Shown here: in pieces, positions 16,596 to 26,314 of the stretch
How positions within the stretch are numbered: position 1 is the first letter of the stretch
Layout of the letters: each line of letters opens with the position of its first letter
Notes under the pieces: generated by a model
What the model was told of the DNA's origin: nothing
What the model saw: only the letters and a program-made list of their open reading frames with translations
Databases searched by the model: none
Translations under genes and position numbers: made by a program
Origin: Micrococcales bacterium 72-143
GTDB taxonomy: Bacteria > Actinomycetota > Actinomycetes > Actinomycetales > Microbacteriaceae
Assembly: GCA_001898835.1 (NCBI GenBank)
Contig: MKVM01000001.1
Location: forward strand, 862,466-926,465
Direction: 5' to 3'
Length of the DNA: 64,000 nt

Positions 16596-18743
16596 TCAGA
16601 ACCCGGGGATGAGGCGCACGACGAGGTCGATCAGCCAGATCCCGATGAAGGGCGCGACGATCCCGCCAAGCCCGTAGATGAGGAGGTTGCGCCCGAGGGT
16701 CTTCGACGCGCCCTGCGCCCGATATTTCACGCCTCGTAGCGCCAGCGGCACCAGGAAGACGATGACGAGCGCGTTGAAGATGATCGCGGACAGCACTGCC
16801 GAGGCCGGCGAGTGCAGGCCCATGATGTTCAGCGCGGCCAATCCAGGGAACACGCCCATGAACATTGCTGGGATGATCGCGAAGTACTTCGCGATGTCGT
16901 TGGCGATCGAGAACGTCGTCAGTGCTCCCCGGGTGATGAGCAGCTGCTTGCCGATCCGCACGATGTCGATGAGCTTCGTCGGGTCGGAGTCGAGGTCGAC
17001 CATGTTGCCGGCCTCCTTCGCGGCCGAGGTTCCCGAGTTCATCGCGACCCCGACATCCGCCTGAGCGAGAGCCGGGGCGTCGTTGGTGCCGTCCCCGGTC
17101 ATCGCGACGAGGTTGCCGCCGGCCTGCTCCTTGCGGATGTAGGCGAGCTTTTCCTCGGGTGTGGCCTCAGCGAGGAAGTCATCGACGCCGGCCTCCTTGG
17201 CGATCGCCGCAGCGGTCAGCGGGTTGTCGCCCGTGATCATCACGGTGCGGATGCCCATCGCGCGGAGCTCCGCGAAGCGCTCGCGCAGGCCGTCCTTGAC
17301 GATGTCCTTCAGGTGGACGACCCCGAGCACCTGGCCTTCGCCGGCACCTGTCTTGGTAGCGACGACGAGCGGGGTTCCGCCCGACTTGGCGATGTGCTCG
17401 GTGTGTTCGTCAAGCTCGGCCAGTACGCTGCTGGGCAGCCGGTTGCCGTCCGCCTCGAGCCACGCGGTCACCGCGGACCCGGCGCCCTTGCGGATCTGGG
17501 TCCCATCCGGTAGGTCCAGCCCCGACATGCGGGTCTGCGCTGTGAACGGCACGATCTCACCCGGAACCGAATCTCCGACCTCGACGCCCTCCGTCACGGC
17601 GAGCTCTACGATCGAGACGCCTTCCGGGGTCGGGTCGGCGAGCGACGAGAACGCCGCAGCGCGGATCAGATCCTTCTCTGGCACGTCCGCGAGGCGCACG
17701 AACGCCGAAGCGCGGCGGTTGCCGTAGGTGATGGTTCCCGTCTTGTCGAGCAGCAACGTCGTAACGTCCCCCGCGGCTTCGACAGCACGACCCGACATCG
17801 CCAGGACATTGCGCTGCACGAGCCGATCCATGCCTGCGATCCCGATCGCCGACAGGAGCGCACCGATCGTCGTGGGGATCAGGCAGACCAGCAGGGCGAT
17901 GAGCACTGTGATGCTCACCGGCTCAGCCGCGTAGGACGCGATCGGGTTCAGGGTGAGCGCGACAACCACGAAGATGATCGATAGCGCCGCCAGCAGGATC
18001 GACAGCGCGATCTCGTTGGGCGTCTTCTGGCGTGACGCGCCTTCGACGAGCGCGATCATCCGGTCGACGAAGGTCTCCCCCGGCTTGGAGGTGATCTGCA
18101 CGACGATCCGGTCGGACAGCACCCGGGTGCCGCCGGTGACCGCGGAGCGGTCGCCTCCGGATTCCCGGATGACGGGCGCCGACTCCCCGGTGATGGCGGA
18201 CTCATCGACCGAGGCGATGCCCCAGACGATATCGCCATCACCGGGGATCAGCTCGCCGGCCGAGATCACCACGACGTCGCCGAGGCGCAGGTCCGACGAG
18301 GCGACGTCGGCGGCGGCGGCCCGCTCCGCCGATGCGTCACGGGCGGGGTCGTATTCGTTGACCCGGTGCGCGGTGGTGCTACTGCGGGTCTTGCGCAGCG
18401 TCTCCGCCTGCGCCTTCCCGCGGCCCTCCGCGACCGATTCGGCGAGATTCGCGAACAACACGGTCAGCCAGAGCCAGATCGCGATCCCCCAGGTGAATGA
18501 CCAGGGAACTGTCGTGCCGCCCGACTCGGCGGGTCCGCCCAGGAACGGCTCGGCGAACGCCAGCACGGTGGTCAGCGCGGCACCGACCCAGACGAGAAAC
18601 ATGACGGGGTTGCGCCACTGCTGGCGCGGGTCGAGCTTGCGCACGGCGCCCGGGAGAGCGGCGACCAACTGGGCCAACGAGAATCCAGCCCGAGGAGTCG
18701 GACTGCCCGTTGACGGGCGTGTGGGTGAGGTGAGTGTGGACAT
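16596..18743 (-). CDS. kdpB: Potassium-transporting P-type ATPase subunit KdpB
   Basis: 715 residues from ATG 18743, which starts 2 bases after the kdpA stop codon; the frame is open further upstream inside kdpA but that part is not KdpB. Motifs: TGES actuator loop ([15 protein letters not shown]), phosphorylation site [11 protein letters not shown], nucleotide-binding region and hinge [19 protein letters not shown], plus seven membrane segments. It hydrolyses ATP to power KdpA-mediated potassium uptake. Length and motif order are normal, with no sign of damage. Confidence 0.94.
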   Translation of the reverse strand: MSTLTSPTRPSTGSPTPRAGFSLAQLVAALPGAVRKLDPRQQWRNPVMFLVWVGAALTTVLAFAEPFLGGPAESGGTTVPWSFTWGIAIWLWLTVLFANLAESVAEGRGKAQAETLRKTRSSTTAHRVNEYDPARDASAERAAAADVASSDLRLGDVVVISAGELIPGDGDIVWGIASVDESAITGESAPVIRESGGDRSAVTGGTRVLSDRIVVQITSKPGETFVDRMIALVEGASRQKTPNEIALSILLAALSIIFVVVALTLNPIASYAAEPVSITVLIALLVCLIPTTIGALLSAIGIAGMDRLVQRNVLAMSGRAVEAAGDVTTLLLDKTGTITYGNRRASAFVRLADVPEKDLIRAAAFSSLADPTPEGVSIVELAVTEGVEVGDSVPGEIVPFTAQTRMSGLDLPDGTQIRKGAGSAVTAWLEADGNRLPSSVLAELDEHTEHIAKSGGTPLVVATKTGAGEGQVLGVVHLKDIVKDGLRERFAELRAMGIRTVMITGDNPLTAAAIAKEAGVDDFLAEATPEEKLAYIRKEQAGGNLVAMTGDGTNDAPALAQADVGVAMNSGTSAAKEAGNMVDLDSDPTKLIDIVRIGKQLLITRGALTTFSIANDIAKYFAIIPAMFMGVFPGLAALNIMGLHSPASAVLSAIIFNALVIVFLVPLALRGVKYRAQGASKTLGRNLLIYGLGGIVAPFIGIWLIDLVVRLIPGF

Positions 18744-18745
18744 GG

Positions 18746-20419
18746 TTACAGAAGCCCTTCCGCTAGGGGACCCAGCGTGAGAACGGGGAAGAAGGTCAAA
18801 GCGGTCACGAGCACAGTCACGACCGTGAGGAGCCCCACGAACAGAGGCCGGTGCGTGGGCAGGGTGCCCGCGGTTGCTGGCACCTTGTCCTGCGCGGCGA
18901 GAGAACCAGCGAGGGCGAGAACGAACACGATGGGCACGAATCGGCCGAGCAGGATCGCAAGACCCAGCGCGGTATTCAGCCACGGGGTGTTTGCGGTCAG
19001 GCCCGCGAACGCGGATCCGTTGTTGTTCGAGGCAGAGGTGAAGGCGTACAACACCTCGGACATCCCGTGAATGCCAGGATTCCAGATCGAGGTACTCTCT
19101 ATCTCCTCGCGTACACCCGGGATCGCGAAGCTCAGTGCAGTGCCAGTGAGCACCAATGTCGGCATCACGAGGATGTACATGCTGGCGAGCTTGATCTCGC
19201 GCGGGCCGATCTTCTTGCCCAGGTACTCCGGGGTGCGACCGATCAATAGGCCCGAGATGAACACCGCAATGACTGCGAGCACCAGGATGGCGTAAAGACC
19301 CGAGCCAACCCCGCCGGGGCTGACTTCGCCGAGCATCATGTTGAGCATAGGCATCATGCCGCCGAGCGCGGTGTAGGAGTCGTGCATCGAGTTCACCGCC
19401 CCAGTGGAGGTGCCCGTGCTCGTCGTGGCGAACAGGGTTGAGCCGATGATGCCGAAGCGTTGTTCCTTGCCCTCCATTGCGCCACCGGCCAGTCCGGGGG
19501 CCGTGCCCATGCCAGCGGATTCGAGGGCGGTCAGGATTGAGAACGATGCCACGTACAGCGTGCCCATGACCGCGAGGATTGCGTATCCCTGGCGGTTGTC
19601 ACCGACCATGCGGCCGAAGGTGCGTGGGAGCGAGAACGGGATCACGAGCATCAAGAGGATCTCGAAGATGTTGGTCCACGCTGTCGGGTTCTCAAACGGG
19701 TGCGAGGAGTTGGCGTTGAAGAACCCACCGCCGTTGGTTCCCAACAGCTTGATGACCTCTTGCGAGGCGGTCGGGCCCCCTGGGATCGTCTGAGTGCCTC
19801 CCGTCATGGTGCTGATCTCAGTGAACCCGTTGAAGTTCTGGATCACACCGCCGATCATCAGGACGATCGCGCCAAGCACAGCGATAGGCAGCAGGAGCCG
19901 GAGAACGCCGCGGATCAGGTCGACCCAGAAGTTTCCGATCGTGCCGCTGCGCCGATAGGCGAACCCACGGACGAGGGCGATGGCAACGGCGATGCCCACC
20001 GCGGCCGAGACGAAGTTTTGCACGGCCAGGCCCGCCATCTGCACCGTGTAGCCCACAGTGACCTCAGGAGAGTAGGACTGCCAGTTGGTGTTGCCGACGA
20101 ATGAGGCTGCAGTGTTAAACGACAAGTGCTCACTGGGTGCGGGTAGGCCCAGCGAATACGGCAGCCACTGCTGGAGGCGCTGCAGCCCATACAGCAGAAG
20201 CAGACCGATCGCGGAGAATGCGAGCACCGAGCGCAGGTAAGCCTGCCAGGTCTGCTCCGACTTCGGGTCGACGCCGATTACCTTGTACAGGCCACGCTCA
20301 ACCCTCCAGTCCTTCTGCGACGTGTATACCCACGCCATATAGTCGCCGAGCGGGCGGTAGGCGAGACCCAGGATGACGATGACAGTCAGCAGGGCTGAGA
20401 TTGCAAACAGCCACTCCAT
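18746..20419 (-). CDS. kdpA: Potassium-transporting ATPase subunit KdpA
   Basis: 557 residues, about ten membrane helices, related to Trk/Ktr channels. Selectivity-filter segments are visible: [28 protein letters not shown], and [11 protein letters not shown]. It forms the potassium-selective pore of KdpFABC. Its start codon overlaps the kdpF stop by one base and kdpB follows immediately. Family-typical length; intact. Confidence 0.95.
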   Translation of the reverse strand: MEWLFAISALLTVIVILGLAYRPLGDYMAWVYTSQKDWRVERGLYKVIGVDPKSEQTWQAYLRSVLAFSAIGLLLLYGLQRLQQWLPYSLGLPAPSEHLSFNTAASFVGNTNWQSYSPEVTVGYTVQMAGLAVQNFVSAAVGIAVAIALVRGFAYRRSGTIGNFWVDLIRGVLRLLLPIAVLGAIVLMIGGVIQNFNGFTEISTMTGGTQTIPGGPTASQEVIKLLGTNGGGFFNANSSHPFENPTAWTNIFEILLMLVIPFSLPRTFGRMVGDNRQGYAILAVMGTLYVASFSILTALESAGMGTAPGLAGGAMEGKEQRFGIIGSTLFATTSTGTSTGAVNSMHDSYTALGGMMPMLNMMLGEVSPGGVGSGLYAILVLAVIAVFISGLLIGRTPEYLGKKIGPREIKLASMYILVMPTLVLTGTALSFAIPGVREEIESTSIWNPGIHGMSEVLYAFTSASNNNGSAFAGLTANTPWLNTALGLAILLGRFVPIVFVLALAGSLAAQDKVPATAGTLPTHRPLFVGLLTVVTVLVTALTFFPVLTLGPLAEGLL

Positions 20420-20508
20420 CAGAATCGCTCCGGCTTCACTAGGGCGAGCACCAGGTAGACGATCGCTGCGGCGGCGAGAACGGCGGCGAGAATTTCGAAG
20501 ACGATCAC
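20419..20508 (-). CDS. kdpF: KdpF, small stabilising subunit
   Basis: 29 residues from GTG 20508: one membrane helix ([20 protein letters not shown]) and the family-typical C-terminus KPERF. KdpF stabilises the Kdp complex in the membrane. It overlaps the upstream micro-ORF stop by 4 bases (GTGA) and abuts kdpA, so the three are translated as a chain. The short length is normal for KdpF. Confidence 0.85.
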   Translation of the reverse strand: MIVFEILAAVLAAAAIVYLVLALVKPERF

Positions 20509-20588
20509 AGCTTCTCCACCGCCTTCCCGATCACGCCGACCAGCACGAACAGGGCAATGATGCCGAGCACGTAAACAATGTCGAGCAC
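20505..20588 (-). CDS. Kdp-associated single-helix micro-protein
   Basis: 27 residues from GTG 20588 (GGAG 8 bases upstream). The product is one membrane helix ([20 protein letters not shown]) with the C-terminus EKL. Its stop overlaps the kdpF GTG by 4 bases, which implies translational coupling. Similar tiny peptides seem to precede kdpF in other actinobacteria, but I know of no assigned function. It could be an additional Kdp subunit or a leader peptide. Too short for usual gene finders. Confidence 0.6.
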   Translation of the reverse strand: MLDIVYVLGIIALFVLVGVIGKAVEKL

Positions 20589-21093
20589 GAGCAAATCTCC
20601 ATCCGGAGGGGGACGGTCCCATTTGGGTCCGTGCACCGCAGCGCGGGGCAACACCCGATCCAACACCTCCGTCCACCCGGGAAACCCAGTCCTAACGGAA
20701 TGCATACGCCCAAGCCGCGAATGCTAACGACCGTCATACAGATCGCCCCCATCCGACTCGTTTCGGATCCCGTGCGTGACCCGTTAGTCCGAGTCCACCG
20801 CACCAAAATGAGCCGATGCGTGGGGGACCGACGCAAGGAGCTTCGCGACTCTGCCCCGCCACGTCCAGCAGCCCTGGCGCGTGTCCACCCTCCTGACGAG
20901 GCCCTTCGGGCGGATGGTGCGTCGAGGGCCCGGCGGTGTGAGCGAACCGTATCGAATTGGCCCCTTCGTGTATGAGTCTCGTTGAGTACCTCGATTCCTC
21001 AACTATTCGCGCGTAGACCGAAAGTGTGCATCCCACAACAACTACATCAATCGCATACCCAAGCCCTCGAGGGCGAGCCATTAGGGGCACCCG
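20589..21093. promoter_or_regulatory. Divergent intergenic region upstream of the kdp operon
   Basis: About 505 bases with no convincing coding frame lie between the kdp operon (minus) and the mini-LysA genes (plus). The stretch 20940-21060 is more AT-rich than its surroundings and is a likely promoter zone for both directions. I could not identify a clear KdpE box or a known riboswitch. Position makes it the regulatory region of kdp, but no site is defined. Confidence 0.45.
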
Positions 21094-21642
21094 GTGACCC
21101 TCACTGAGGTCCTCCCAAGCCTGCGACGGTCACTGCCCGACCCACTCTCGATCGACAGCTGGCCAGAACTCACGAGCGTTACGACCACCGATGTGGTCGT
21201 GTGCGGCATCTCGATGGTGCGACTCGTTGAGCTGTGCGGCACGCCTTGCGTGCACACTGGCGCTGCGGTAGTCCCCGGCACACATGGTCGTCCGTCCCCG
21301 GACGCGGACGCGGCGATCGTCATTGTCGCTGTCACCGCCTTCTGCGGACCAGACCAAGCCGATGGCGTCTTCGTCGATGGCTGTCTGGATCGTGTGCCGG
21401 CGATATGGTCTGAGACTCGGTTGATCAACCGCGCCTCAACGGCCCACCATCGCAGCATCCCCGTTAGGTTCGGCGGCGACGATCGGCAGGCGAGGGCGAA
21501 CTTGCCCGCAGATTTGCGTCCTGGCGATCTGCTCGCAGTCCCATGCAGGGGAATGGTCGTGCTCCGCGACCTGCGGGCGCTCGTCGCGCCGCGCCCAGAC
21601 TCGCTCGGCGCCGGGCCGAACTGGCTCACCGAACTCAATTGA
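21094..21642 (+). CDS. Mini diaminopimelate-decarboxylase-like protein 1 (no catalytic barrel)
   Basis: 182 residues from GTG 21094. The N-terminal part (VRLVELCGTPCVHTG) resembles the first strand and helix of LysA (LA..YGTPLFV). The C-terminal part (FVDGCLDRVPAIWSETRLIN, then LPADLRPGDLLAVPCRGMVV) matches the LysA/ODC C-terminal beta-barrel (VDGG..., DLxPGDLVAVxxTGAY). The ~230-residue PLP-binding TIM barrel between them, with its catalytic Lys and His, is absent. It therefore cannot be a normal decarboxylase. A paralogue follows 20 bases downstream. Role unknown; it could bind a ligand or another LysA-like enzyme. Confidence 0.65.
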   Translation: MTLTEVLPSLRRSLPDPLSIDSWPELTSVTTTDVVVCGISMVRLVELCGTPCVHTGAAVVPGTHGRPSPDADAAIVIVAVTAFCGPDQADGVFVDGCLDRVPAIWSETRLINRASTAHHRSIPVRFGGDDRQARANLPADLRPGDLLAVPCRGMVVLRDLRALVAPRPDSLGAGPNWLTELN

Positions 21643-21662
21643 CCCCAGTTGGAGGACATTCC

Positions 21663-22223
21663 ATGACCATGCTCCAGGTTCTTGCGGCGCGGCAGGCGGG
21701 CGCGATGATGCTCTCTTCGCATGGGTTGTGGCCGAGCCACGCCCAGGTGACAAGGGGCGAGGTGAGCGTCGCTGGGCAGCCGCTCTCCAAACTCGCTCGC
21801 GCCCACGGAACACCTCTCGTCCGCATCGGCCCGCCAGCCGATGCACGAACCACACCGTCCTCGTCAGAACGTCAGGTAACGGCCCTTGTCACCGCCATCG
21901 AGCGGGTCGACCGGGACAGCCACGGCCGGCTTCACCAGATCTGGGTTGACGCGAACCTCGGGGGTTGCCATCCGCGGTTAGGCGAGACGCGCCTCATCGG
22001 GCGGCGTTCAGCCAGCCGAAGGCGTCGCGTGAGCCTGTGCCCGGAGGCACCGACCGCGATCGGGAAAAGCTTGGTCAGGCTGCCAACCGACCTGCGAGTC
22101 GGCGACCTGCTCGCGATACCCTGCGAGGGCGCGGTGGCGCTCGTCGACGTTCGACCCATGATTGGCGCACGTCCGCAAGAGGGACCAGACTCCCTCAGCT
22201 CGGTGCCGCATTGCCTCAAGTGA
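21663..22223 (+). CDS. Mini diaminopimelate-decarboxylase-like protein 2 (no catalytic barrel)
   Basis: 186 residues from ATG 21663 with GGAGG 7 bases upstream. The same architecture as the preceding gene is clearer here: GQPLSKLARAHGTPLVRI at residues ~36-53, then a short linker, then WVDANLGGCHPRLGETRLIG and LPTDLRVGDLLAIPCEGAVA, which align with the LysA C-terminal barrel. No PLP-lysine motif or barrel is present. Shared segments with the neighbour (ETRLI.R, LP.DLR.GDLLA.PC.G) show tandem duplication within this two-gene unit between kdp and corA. Function unknown. Confidence 0.66.
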   Translation: MTMLQVLAARQAGAMMLSSHGLWPSHAQVTRGEVSVAGQPLSKLARAHGTPLVRIGPPADARTTPSSSERQVTALVTAIERVDRDSHGRLHQIWVDANLGGCHPRLGETRLIGRRSASRRRRVSLCPEAPTAIGKSLVRLPTDLRVGDLLAIPCEGAVALVDVRPMIGARPQEGPDSLSSVPHCLK

Positions 22224-22669
22224 CCCAGCCGACCCCGTTGAGATGTCATCTGTTCGGAGCGTGGCAACTGGGACTGACGGCGTTGATGGGCATAGGCAAG
22301 GGTGTGACGTGAGGATTTTGTGAGGATCGAGGCGCTCGCCCATATGTCTTTCGTTTAGGCCGACCCTACACAGGAGTCGAGGGTCGATCCTGATGTCATG
22401 GTGACTTGCGGCCTGCTCCCGACTAAGCAGCTGACGCCTTGGAGAGTCGCCGTCATAGACGATCGGCACCCCCGTGGATCGGTTCGTTCGCGGACCGATC
22501 CCGTCTGCGCCGTGCGTCGTCCGCGGAACGAGGGGGTGGTCGGCGCGATGCGCAGTTTTAGTCCGTGCGTCGATCGCGTGAACTGACCAAACAATTCGGT
22601 CTCTCGCGCTCGACGCGCGTCAAACCATTGTCCGCATGCGCGACATCGCGCTTTCTTCCGAGGAGCCCC
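22224..22669 (+). promoter_or_regulatory. corA upstream region with perfect inverted repeat
   Basis: This 446-base gene-free stretch contains a perfect 8-bp inverted repeat (GGATCGGT at 22476-22483, ACCGATCC at 22494-22501, 10-base loop) about 170 bases before corA. It could be an operator or an RNA leader hairpin. I cannot match it to a known magnesium riboswitch. Nothing else is identifiable here. Confidence 0.35.
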
Positions 22670-23671
22670 ATGGCCCTGATCGACAACGCCGTCTATCGCG
22701 ACGGCCACCGCGTCCAAACCCCGCACAGCTTGGAGGAAACCTACGAGATCAACCGTGCCGAAGGCGGCATGGCCTGGATCGGCCTGTACCGGCCGGCCGA
22801 CCCCGAACTACGGTCGGTGGCCGAGGAGTTTAATATTCACCGCCTGGCGGTCGAGGATGCTCGCAAGGACCACCAGCGCTCCAAGCTTGAACGCTACGGC
22901 GAAACCTTGTTCGTCGCTCTCCGCCCCGCCCGCTACATCGACGCCGACGAACGAGTCGAGTTTGGGGAGCTTCACATCTTCGTCGGTCCGGACTTCGTCG
23001 TCACCATTCGGCACGCTGAGTCCCCCGACCTGAGTCGTGTCCGCCAACGACTGGAGGGCAACCCCGAGCTGCTCAAGCTCGGGCCAGAGGCGGTGCTCTA
23101 CGCGATCCTTGACCAGGTTGTCGACGAGTACGAACCCGTTGTGGCCGGCTTGGAGAATGACATCGATGAGATCGAGGATCAGCTCTTCGGCCACAGTGAT
23201 GACGACGCCCTGTCGCGGCGCATTTACGCGCTATCGCGCGAAGTCATCAGCTTTCAGCGCGCCGTCCACCCCCTCGAGGACATGCTGGAGGCCCTTCTCC
23301 GCGGTGGCGAACGATACGGCGTCGAAGTCGACCTGCAGCGGTCGCTGCGCGATGTGCTCGACCACACCAAGCGGACAACGGAACGCGCCGACTCCTTCCG
23401 CACGCTCCTCGACAACGCACTCCACGTACAGACCACACTCCTCACCCGTGCCATGACCCGGGTCAGCGTGGACCAGAACGATCAGCTCAAGAAGATCACC
23501 TCCTGGGCGGCGATCCTGTTCGCACCGACTCTCATCGGGACGGTCTACGGGATGAACTTCGACAACATACCCGAACTCGCCTGGCCCCTTGGCTATCCGT
23601 TCGCGATAGGGCTGATGATTGTCCTCGGAGCAGGCCTATACATCGTGTTCAAGGCGAAAAAGTGGCTCTGA
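22670..23671 (+). CDS. corA: CorA-family divalent metal channel
   Basis: 333 residues from ATG 22670 (GAGGAG a few bases upstream; the open frame upstream is ignored). A long soluble N-terminal domain is followed by two C-terminal membrane helices, the first ending in the signature YGMNF (VYGMNFDNIPEL), the selectivity motif of CorA. CorA pentamers import Mg2+ or Co2+; some members (ZntB-like) transport Zn2+. Lying near kdp, it suggests an ion-homeostasis cargo block. No partner gene in the same operon is evident. Confidence 0.88.
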   Translation: MALIDNAVYRDGHRVQTPHSLEETYEINRAEGGMAWIGLYRPADPELRSVAEEFNIHRLAVEDARKDHQRSKLERYGETLFVALRPARYIDADERVEFGELHIFVGPDFVVTIRHAESPDLSRVRQRLEGNPELLKLGPEAVLYAILDQVVDEYEPVVAGLENDIDEIEDQLFGHSDDDALSRRIYALSREVISFQRAVHPLEDMLEALLRGGERYGVEVDLQRSLRDVLDHTKRTTERADSFRTLLDNALHVQTTLLTRAMTRVSVDQNDQLKKITSWAAILFAPTLIGTVYGMNFDNIPELAWPLGYPFAIGLMIVLGAGLYIVFKAKKWL

Positions 23672-23798
23672 GCGTCAACCAACCAAAGCCCTGCGCACCT
23701 GGAGGCCCCTCAAAGCTCTTCATCTTGCGATTCGCCGCCTCGAAGGCGGCGGCTCAGCGACCGACCATCACCGCCGGCTCGGCCGCTCAGGTCTAGGA

Positions 23799-24719
23799 GT
23801 GATTAGCCATAACACATTGTTCGGCAACGACCCCTTTCCGCTCATCGCGGAATCGGTGCAATTAGTCGAGCCAATCCCGCCGATCTCGCTGGACTGCGTG
23901 ACCTTCACCCTTGTGCAGACCGGTCGGTATGTGAAGGCCCTCAGCGACCGCCAGATCGAACTCGGCCGCGGACACCTCATCATCTGCGACCACACCGTGC
24001 GAGCCGCACAGATCCCCCTCGAGCCCACAACAATGCTGCGTGTCCACGTCGGCCGGAAGCTTCTCATGCGCGAACTGAGGTGGCTCGTGCGGTGTCCGCG
24101 ACTCCAGGGACTGATGAGTGCTGTCGGAGGCCGCAAGCCACTGCTACCGCTCGTGGTCGATGTCGCACCTGAAATACTTCCCTCGCTCACTGCGGCGATG
24201 ACAGCAATCACCGGGCTGCTCGGTACCCAACAGAGCCCGCGGGTGTTCGCACGTCTCGCGAGGTTCCTGGACCTCATGGACGGCATCGAACAATCCCTGA
24301 CTGTCAGCGCGCAACTTGACGACGAGCACCCGCCGCACCCGCCGTGGCGATTCCCGCTCGTCCCTCCGGCGCGGTGGCATCCGGCCCTTGCACATGCGGC
24401 GCGGCTGCTCTACCAGGACCCCGGGGCGAGCTGGAACCTCGACCTACTCGCGGGGCAGGCGCACGTCTCGCGCCGCCAGCTCACCCGGCTGTTCCGTGAG
24501 CAGATCGGGCTGAGCGCCATGCAGTATCTCACCGAGATCCGGCTGCAGCGCCTCGCCCTGACGCTCGAGAGCAGCGCCCTTTCCTTTACGCGCGCCGCTC
24601 GCTGCATCGGCTGGCGCAACTCCCATCATGCCCGCGCGCTCTTTCTTCGCAGGTACGGGCAGGACCCGGACGTATACCGGCAGCGCCAAAGAAGACGAGA
24701 GCTGCCTGAGCAGCCCTGA
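23799..24719 (+). CDS. AraC-family transcriptional regulator
   Basis: 306 residues from GTG 23799; the start is uncertain since no spaced ribosome site exists. The C-terminal ~100 residues hold the two AraC helix-turn-helices: NLDLLAGQAHVSRRQLTRLF and the second from AARCIGWRNSHHARALFLRRYG. The N-terminal part looks like a cupin-type sensory domain (ELGRGHLIICDH). It may regulate corA or nearby ion genes, as it follows corA by 127 bases on the same strand, but this is inference from position. Ligand unknown. Confidence 0.78.
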   Translation: MISHNTLFGNDPFPLIAESVQLVEPIPPISLDCVTFTLVQTGRYVKALSDRQIELGRGHLIICDHTVRAAQIPLEPTTMLRVHVGRKLLMRELRWLVRCPRLQGLMSAVGGRKPLLPLVVDVAPEILPSLTAAMTAITGLLGTQQSPRVFARLARFLDLMDGIEQSLTVSAQLDDEHPPHPPWRFPLVPPARWHPALAHAARLLYQDPGASWNLDLLAGQAHVSRRQLTRLFREQIGLSAMQYLTEIRLQRLALTLESSALSFTRAARCIGWRNSHHARALFLRRYGQDPDVYRQRQRRRELPEQP

Positions 24720-24825
24720 AATGGGCGGAGGCTGTGCGACCGTTCTCGAGGATGACTGAGTCCAGCCCTCTTCCACGCGCCAGTGCGTAACAACCCCTGC
24801 TTTCTCCGCTCCGCGTTTGAAGTAG

Positions 24826-25299
24826 TCACCGTTTTTGCACCAGCGCGTCGTAGACCTCAGCCCAGCGACGCTCATACTCAACGGGCGTGATCCGATCGGC
24901 GAGCCGTGCACGGTCCATATCGCAGAGCTCATCGACACAGCGATTCAGGAGGTCACCGTCACCGTAGGTCCGTGTTGACCCGTGTATGTCCAATTGGGCC
25001 ACGCTCAGGACTCGCACACTCAGGCGAAGCCGCTGGGTAAGGCGACGGACGCCGATAATGATCCCCGCCCCAACCGGGACCAGCAGCAGAAGCGCTAGTG
25101 GCGGAACGGCGGGCACGAGAACAAGCATCGCCGCAAGTACGAGGATCGCCGCAATGATGGGGATGTTCCGGTCCAGCCAGAGCAGTCGACGTTGCGCCGC
25201 ATTCACACCGGGCGGGTAGACCATCAACCGAAGGCTGCGCCAGCCATACCGCACCGGCACCGTCGTCTCCAGCAGGCCCCAAGGATGTGCATTCGACAT
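24826..25299 (-). CDS. Small two-helix membrane protein (DUF6611-like)
   Basis: 157 residues from ATG 25299. Pattern: RYGWRSLRLMVYPPGVNAAQRR, then two membrane helices (IPIIAAILVLAAMLVLVPAV and PLALLLLVPVGAGIIIGV), then a soluble C-terminal tail with LDIHGSTRTYGDGDLL and EYERRWAEVYDALVQKR. It resembles actinobacterial DUF6611 proteins as I remember them; no function is known. An in-frame ATG at 25398 would add 33 residues, but the chosen start matches the conserved part. Transcribed toward the AraC gene. Confidence 0.6.
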   Translation of the reverse strand: MSNAHPWGLLETTVPVRYGWRSLRLMVYPPGVNAAQRRLLWLDRNIPIIAAILVLAAMLVLVPAVPPLALLLLVPVGAGIIIGVRRLTQRLRLSVRVLSVAQLDIHGSTRTYGDGDLLNRCVDELCDMDRARLADRITPVEYERRWAEVYDALVQKR

Positions 25300-25784
25300 T
25301 GCCCTTGCGACATAGCCCGCCAAACTCAAAGCAAGTGAACTCACACTCTGATCCTGCGCTGGCGAAGGATTAAAAGACCCGCCCTTAACAGGATGCATAT
25401 GGCGACATGCCGATTCCTAACGCAACCCCCACATCGGGTCTGCTCTCCCGCCTCTGCCACACCCGCCTCGGCCTGCGGGAGCCATCGCCGACGGCGTCGA
25501 TGGATCCCTGACCCGTCCTGCTGGGAGGACCGGCGGACGCGTCACCGTCGTGTGATAGGGGCGATCCTGCCGAATCGCCCCTGCACGGTCCAGGTCTCGC
25601 GTACCCGGGCGATCGGGGCAGGACCGCGCTCGTCGGGCCGAGGAGGGGGACCGAAGGATCGATGGCACCAGGACGAAAAGGGGATAGCGAGCCAACCCAG
25701 ATCCAGCTCGCGCATGAAGGTGACACACGAATAGACGGCGGTGGTGCCGTTTACGACGCTCCCAGGGATGCGCGCACACCCCAG
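25300..25784. other. Gene-free interval
   Basis: About 485 bases between two minus-strand membrane-protein genes. Frames exist on both strands but have arginine/proline-rich compositions typical of antisense reading in high-GC DNA. No RNA, repeat or regulatory site was identified; the promoter of the DUF6611-like gene presumably lies within its first 100 bases. Confidence 0.4.
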
Positions 25785-26204
25785 CTAACGACGCATGCTC
25801 GCGAGCAGTTCGCGACGTTCGGTGCGGGGGACCACCAGGGGGTCGAGCCCCGCAGCGCGGTCCTCGGCGGCAAGCTGTCGGATGGTCGCGGCGAGGGTGT
25901 GGGCTTCACGGATGCGAGCCACGAGGAGCAGGATCACGCTGATGGGACCGAAGACCATGAACTTGAACAGGGACCAGACGAGGACGAAGAACAGGATCGA
26001 CAGCCAGCCGAAATCCGGCTCTTGCAAGAGGGTGCCGCACCAGTAGACGGCAGTCCCGTAGACGGCTGTCCCTGCGATAGCGACGGGGATGCCCCATTTG
26101 AGATTGCGGCGCTGGCGCACCCACCGCTGGACGATATTGGACGGGCCCACGCGCTGAAGCACCGAGTTGACGGCGATGCTCGCAGTCAGCAGGAATCCGA
26201 TCAT
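25785..26204 (-). CDS. Small membrane protein next to relaxase
   Basis: 139 residues: an N-terminal hydrophobic segment (IGFLLTASIAVNSVL), two or three further membrane helices (WGIPVAIAGTAVYGTAVYW; LSILFFVLVWSLFKFMVFG; PISVILLLVARI) and a charged cytoplasmic tail (AATIRQLAAEDRAAGLDPL). It is encoded 110 bases downstream of the relaxase gene on the same strand. Similar small membrane proteins accompany MobF relaxases in actinobacterial elements, which suggests a mobilisation role. No family named with confidence. Confidence 0.6.
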   Translation of the reverse strand: MIGFLLTASIAVNSVLQRVGPSNIVQRWVRQRRNLKWGIPVAIAGTAVYGTAVYWCGTLLQEPDFGWLSILFFVLVWSLFKFMVFGPISVILLLVARIREAHTLAATIRQLAAEDRAAGLDPLVVPRTERRELLASMRR

Positions 26205-26314
26205 GACTCGTCCCTACTCTCGTCGTGCTCCTCGCGGGGCATTGGCTTCACAATCACGGTAGGAAAATTTGCCGACTCCTTCCACGAGCAAAGACAGACT
26301 GTGGACAACTGCGG

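Noticed and set aside
18744-18983. N-terminal extension of KdpB
   Set aside because: It lies entirely within kdpA in another frame and has no KdpB-like sequence.
20589-21093. Known potassium or c-di-AMP riboswitch upstream of kdp
   Set aside because: I could not match the conserved core of any such riboswitch by eye; a covariance-model search would be needed.
21094-22223. One frameshifted or broken lysA gene
   Set aside because: Both frames contain N- and C-terminal LysA-like parts in order and separate ribosome sites; a broken gene would give one N-part and one C-part with barrel sequence between.
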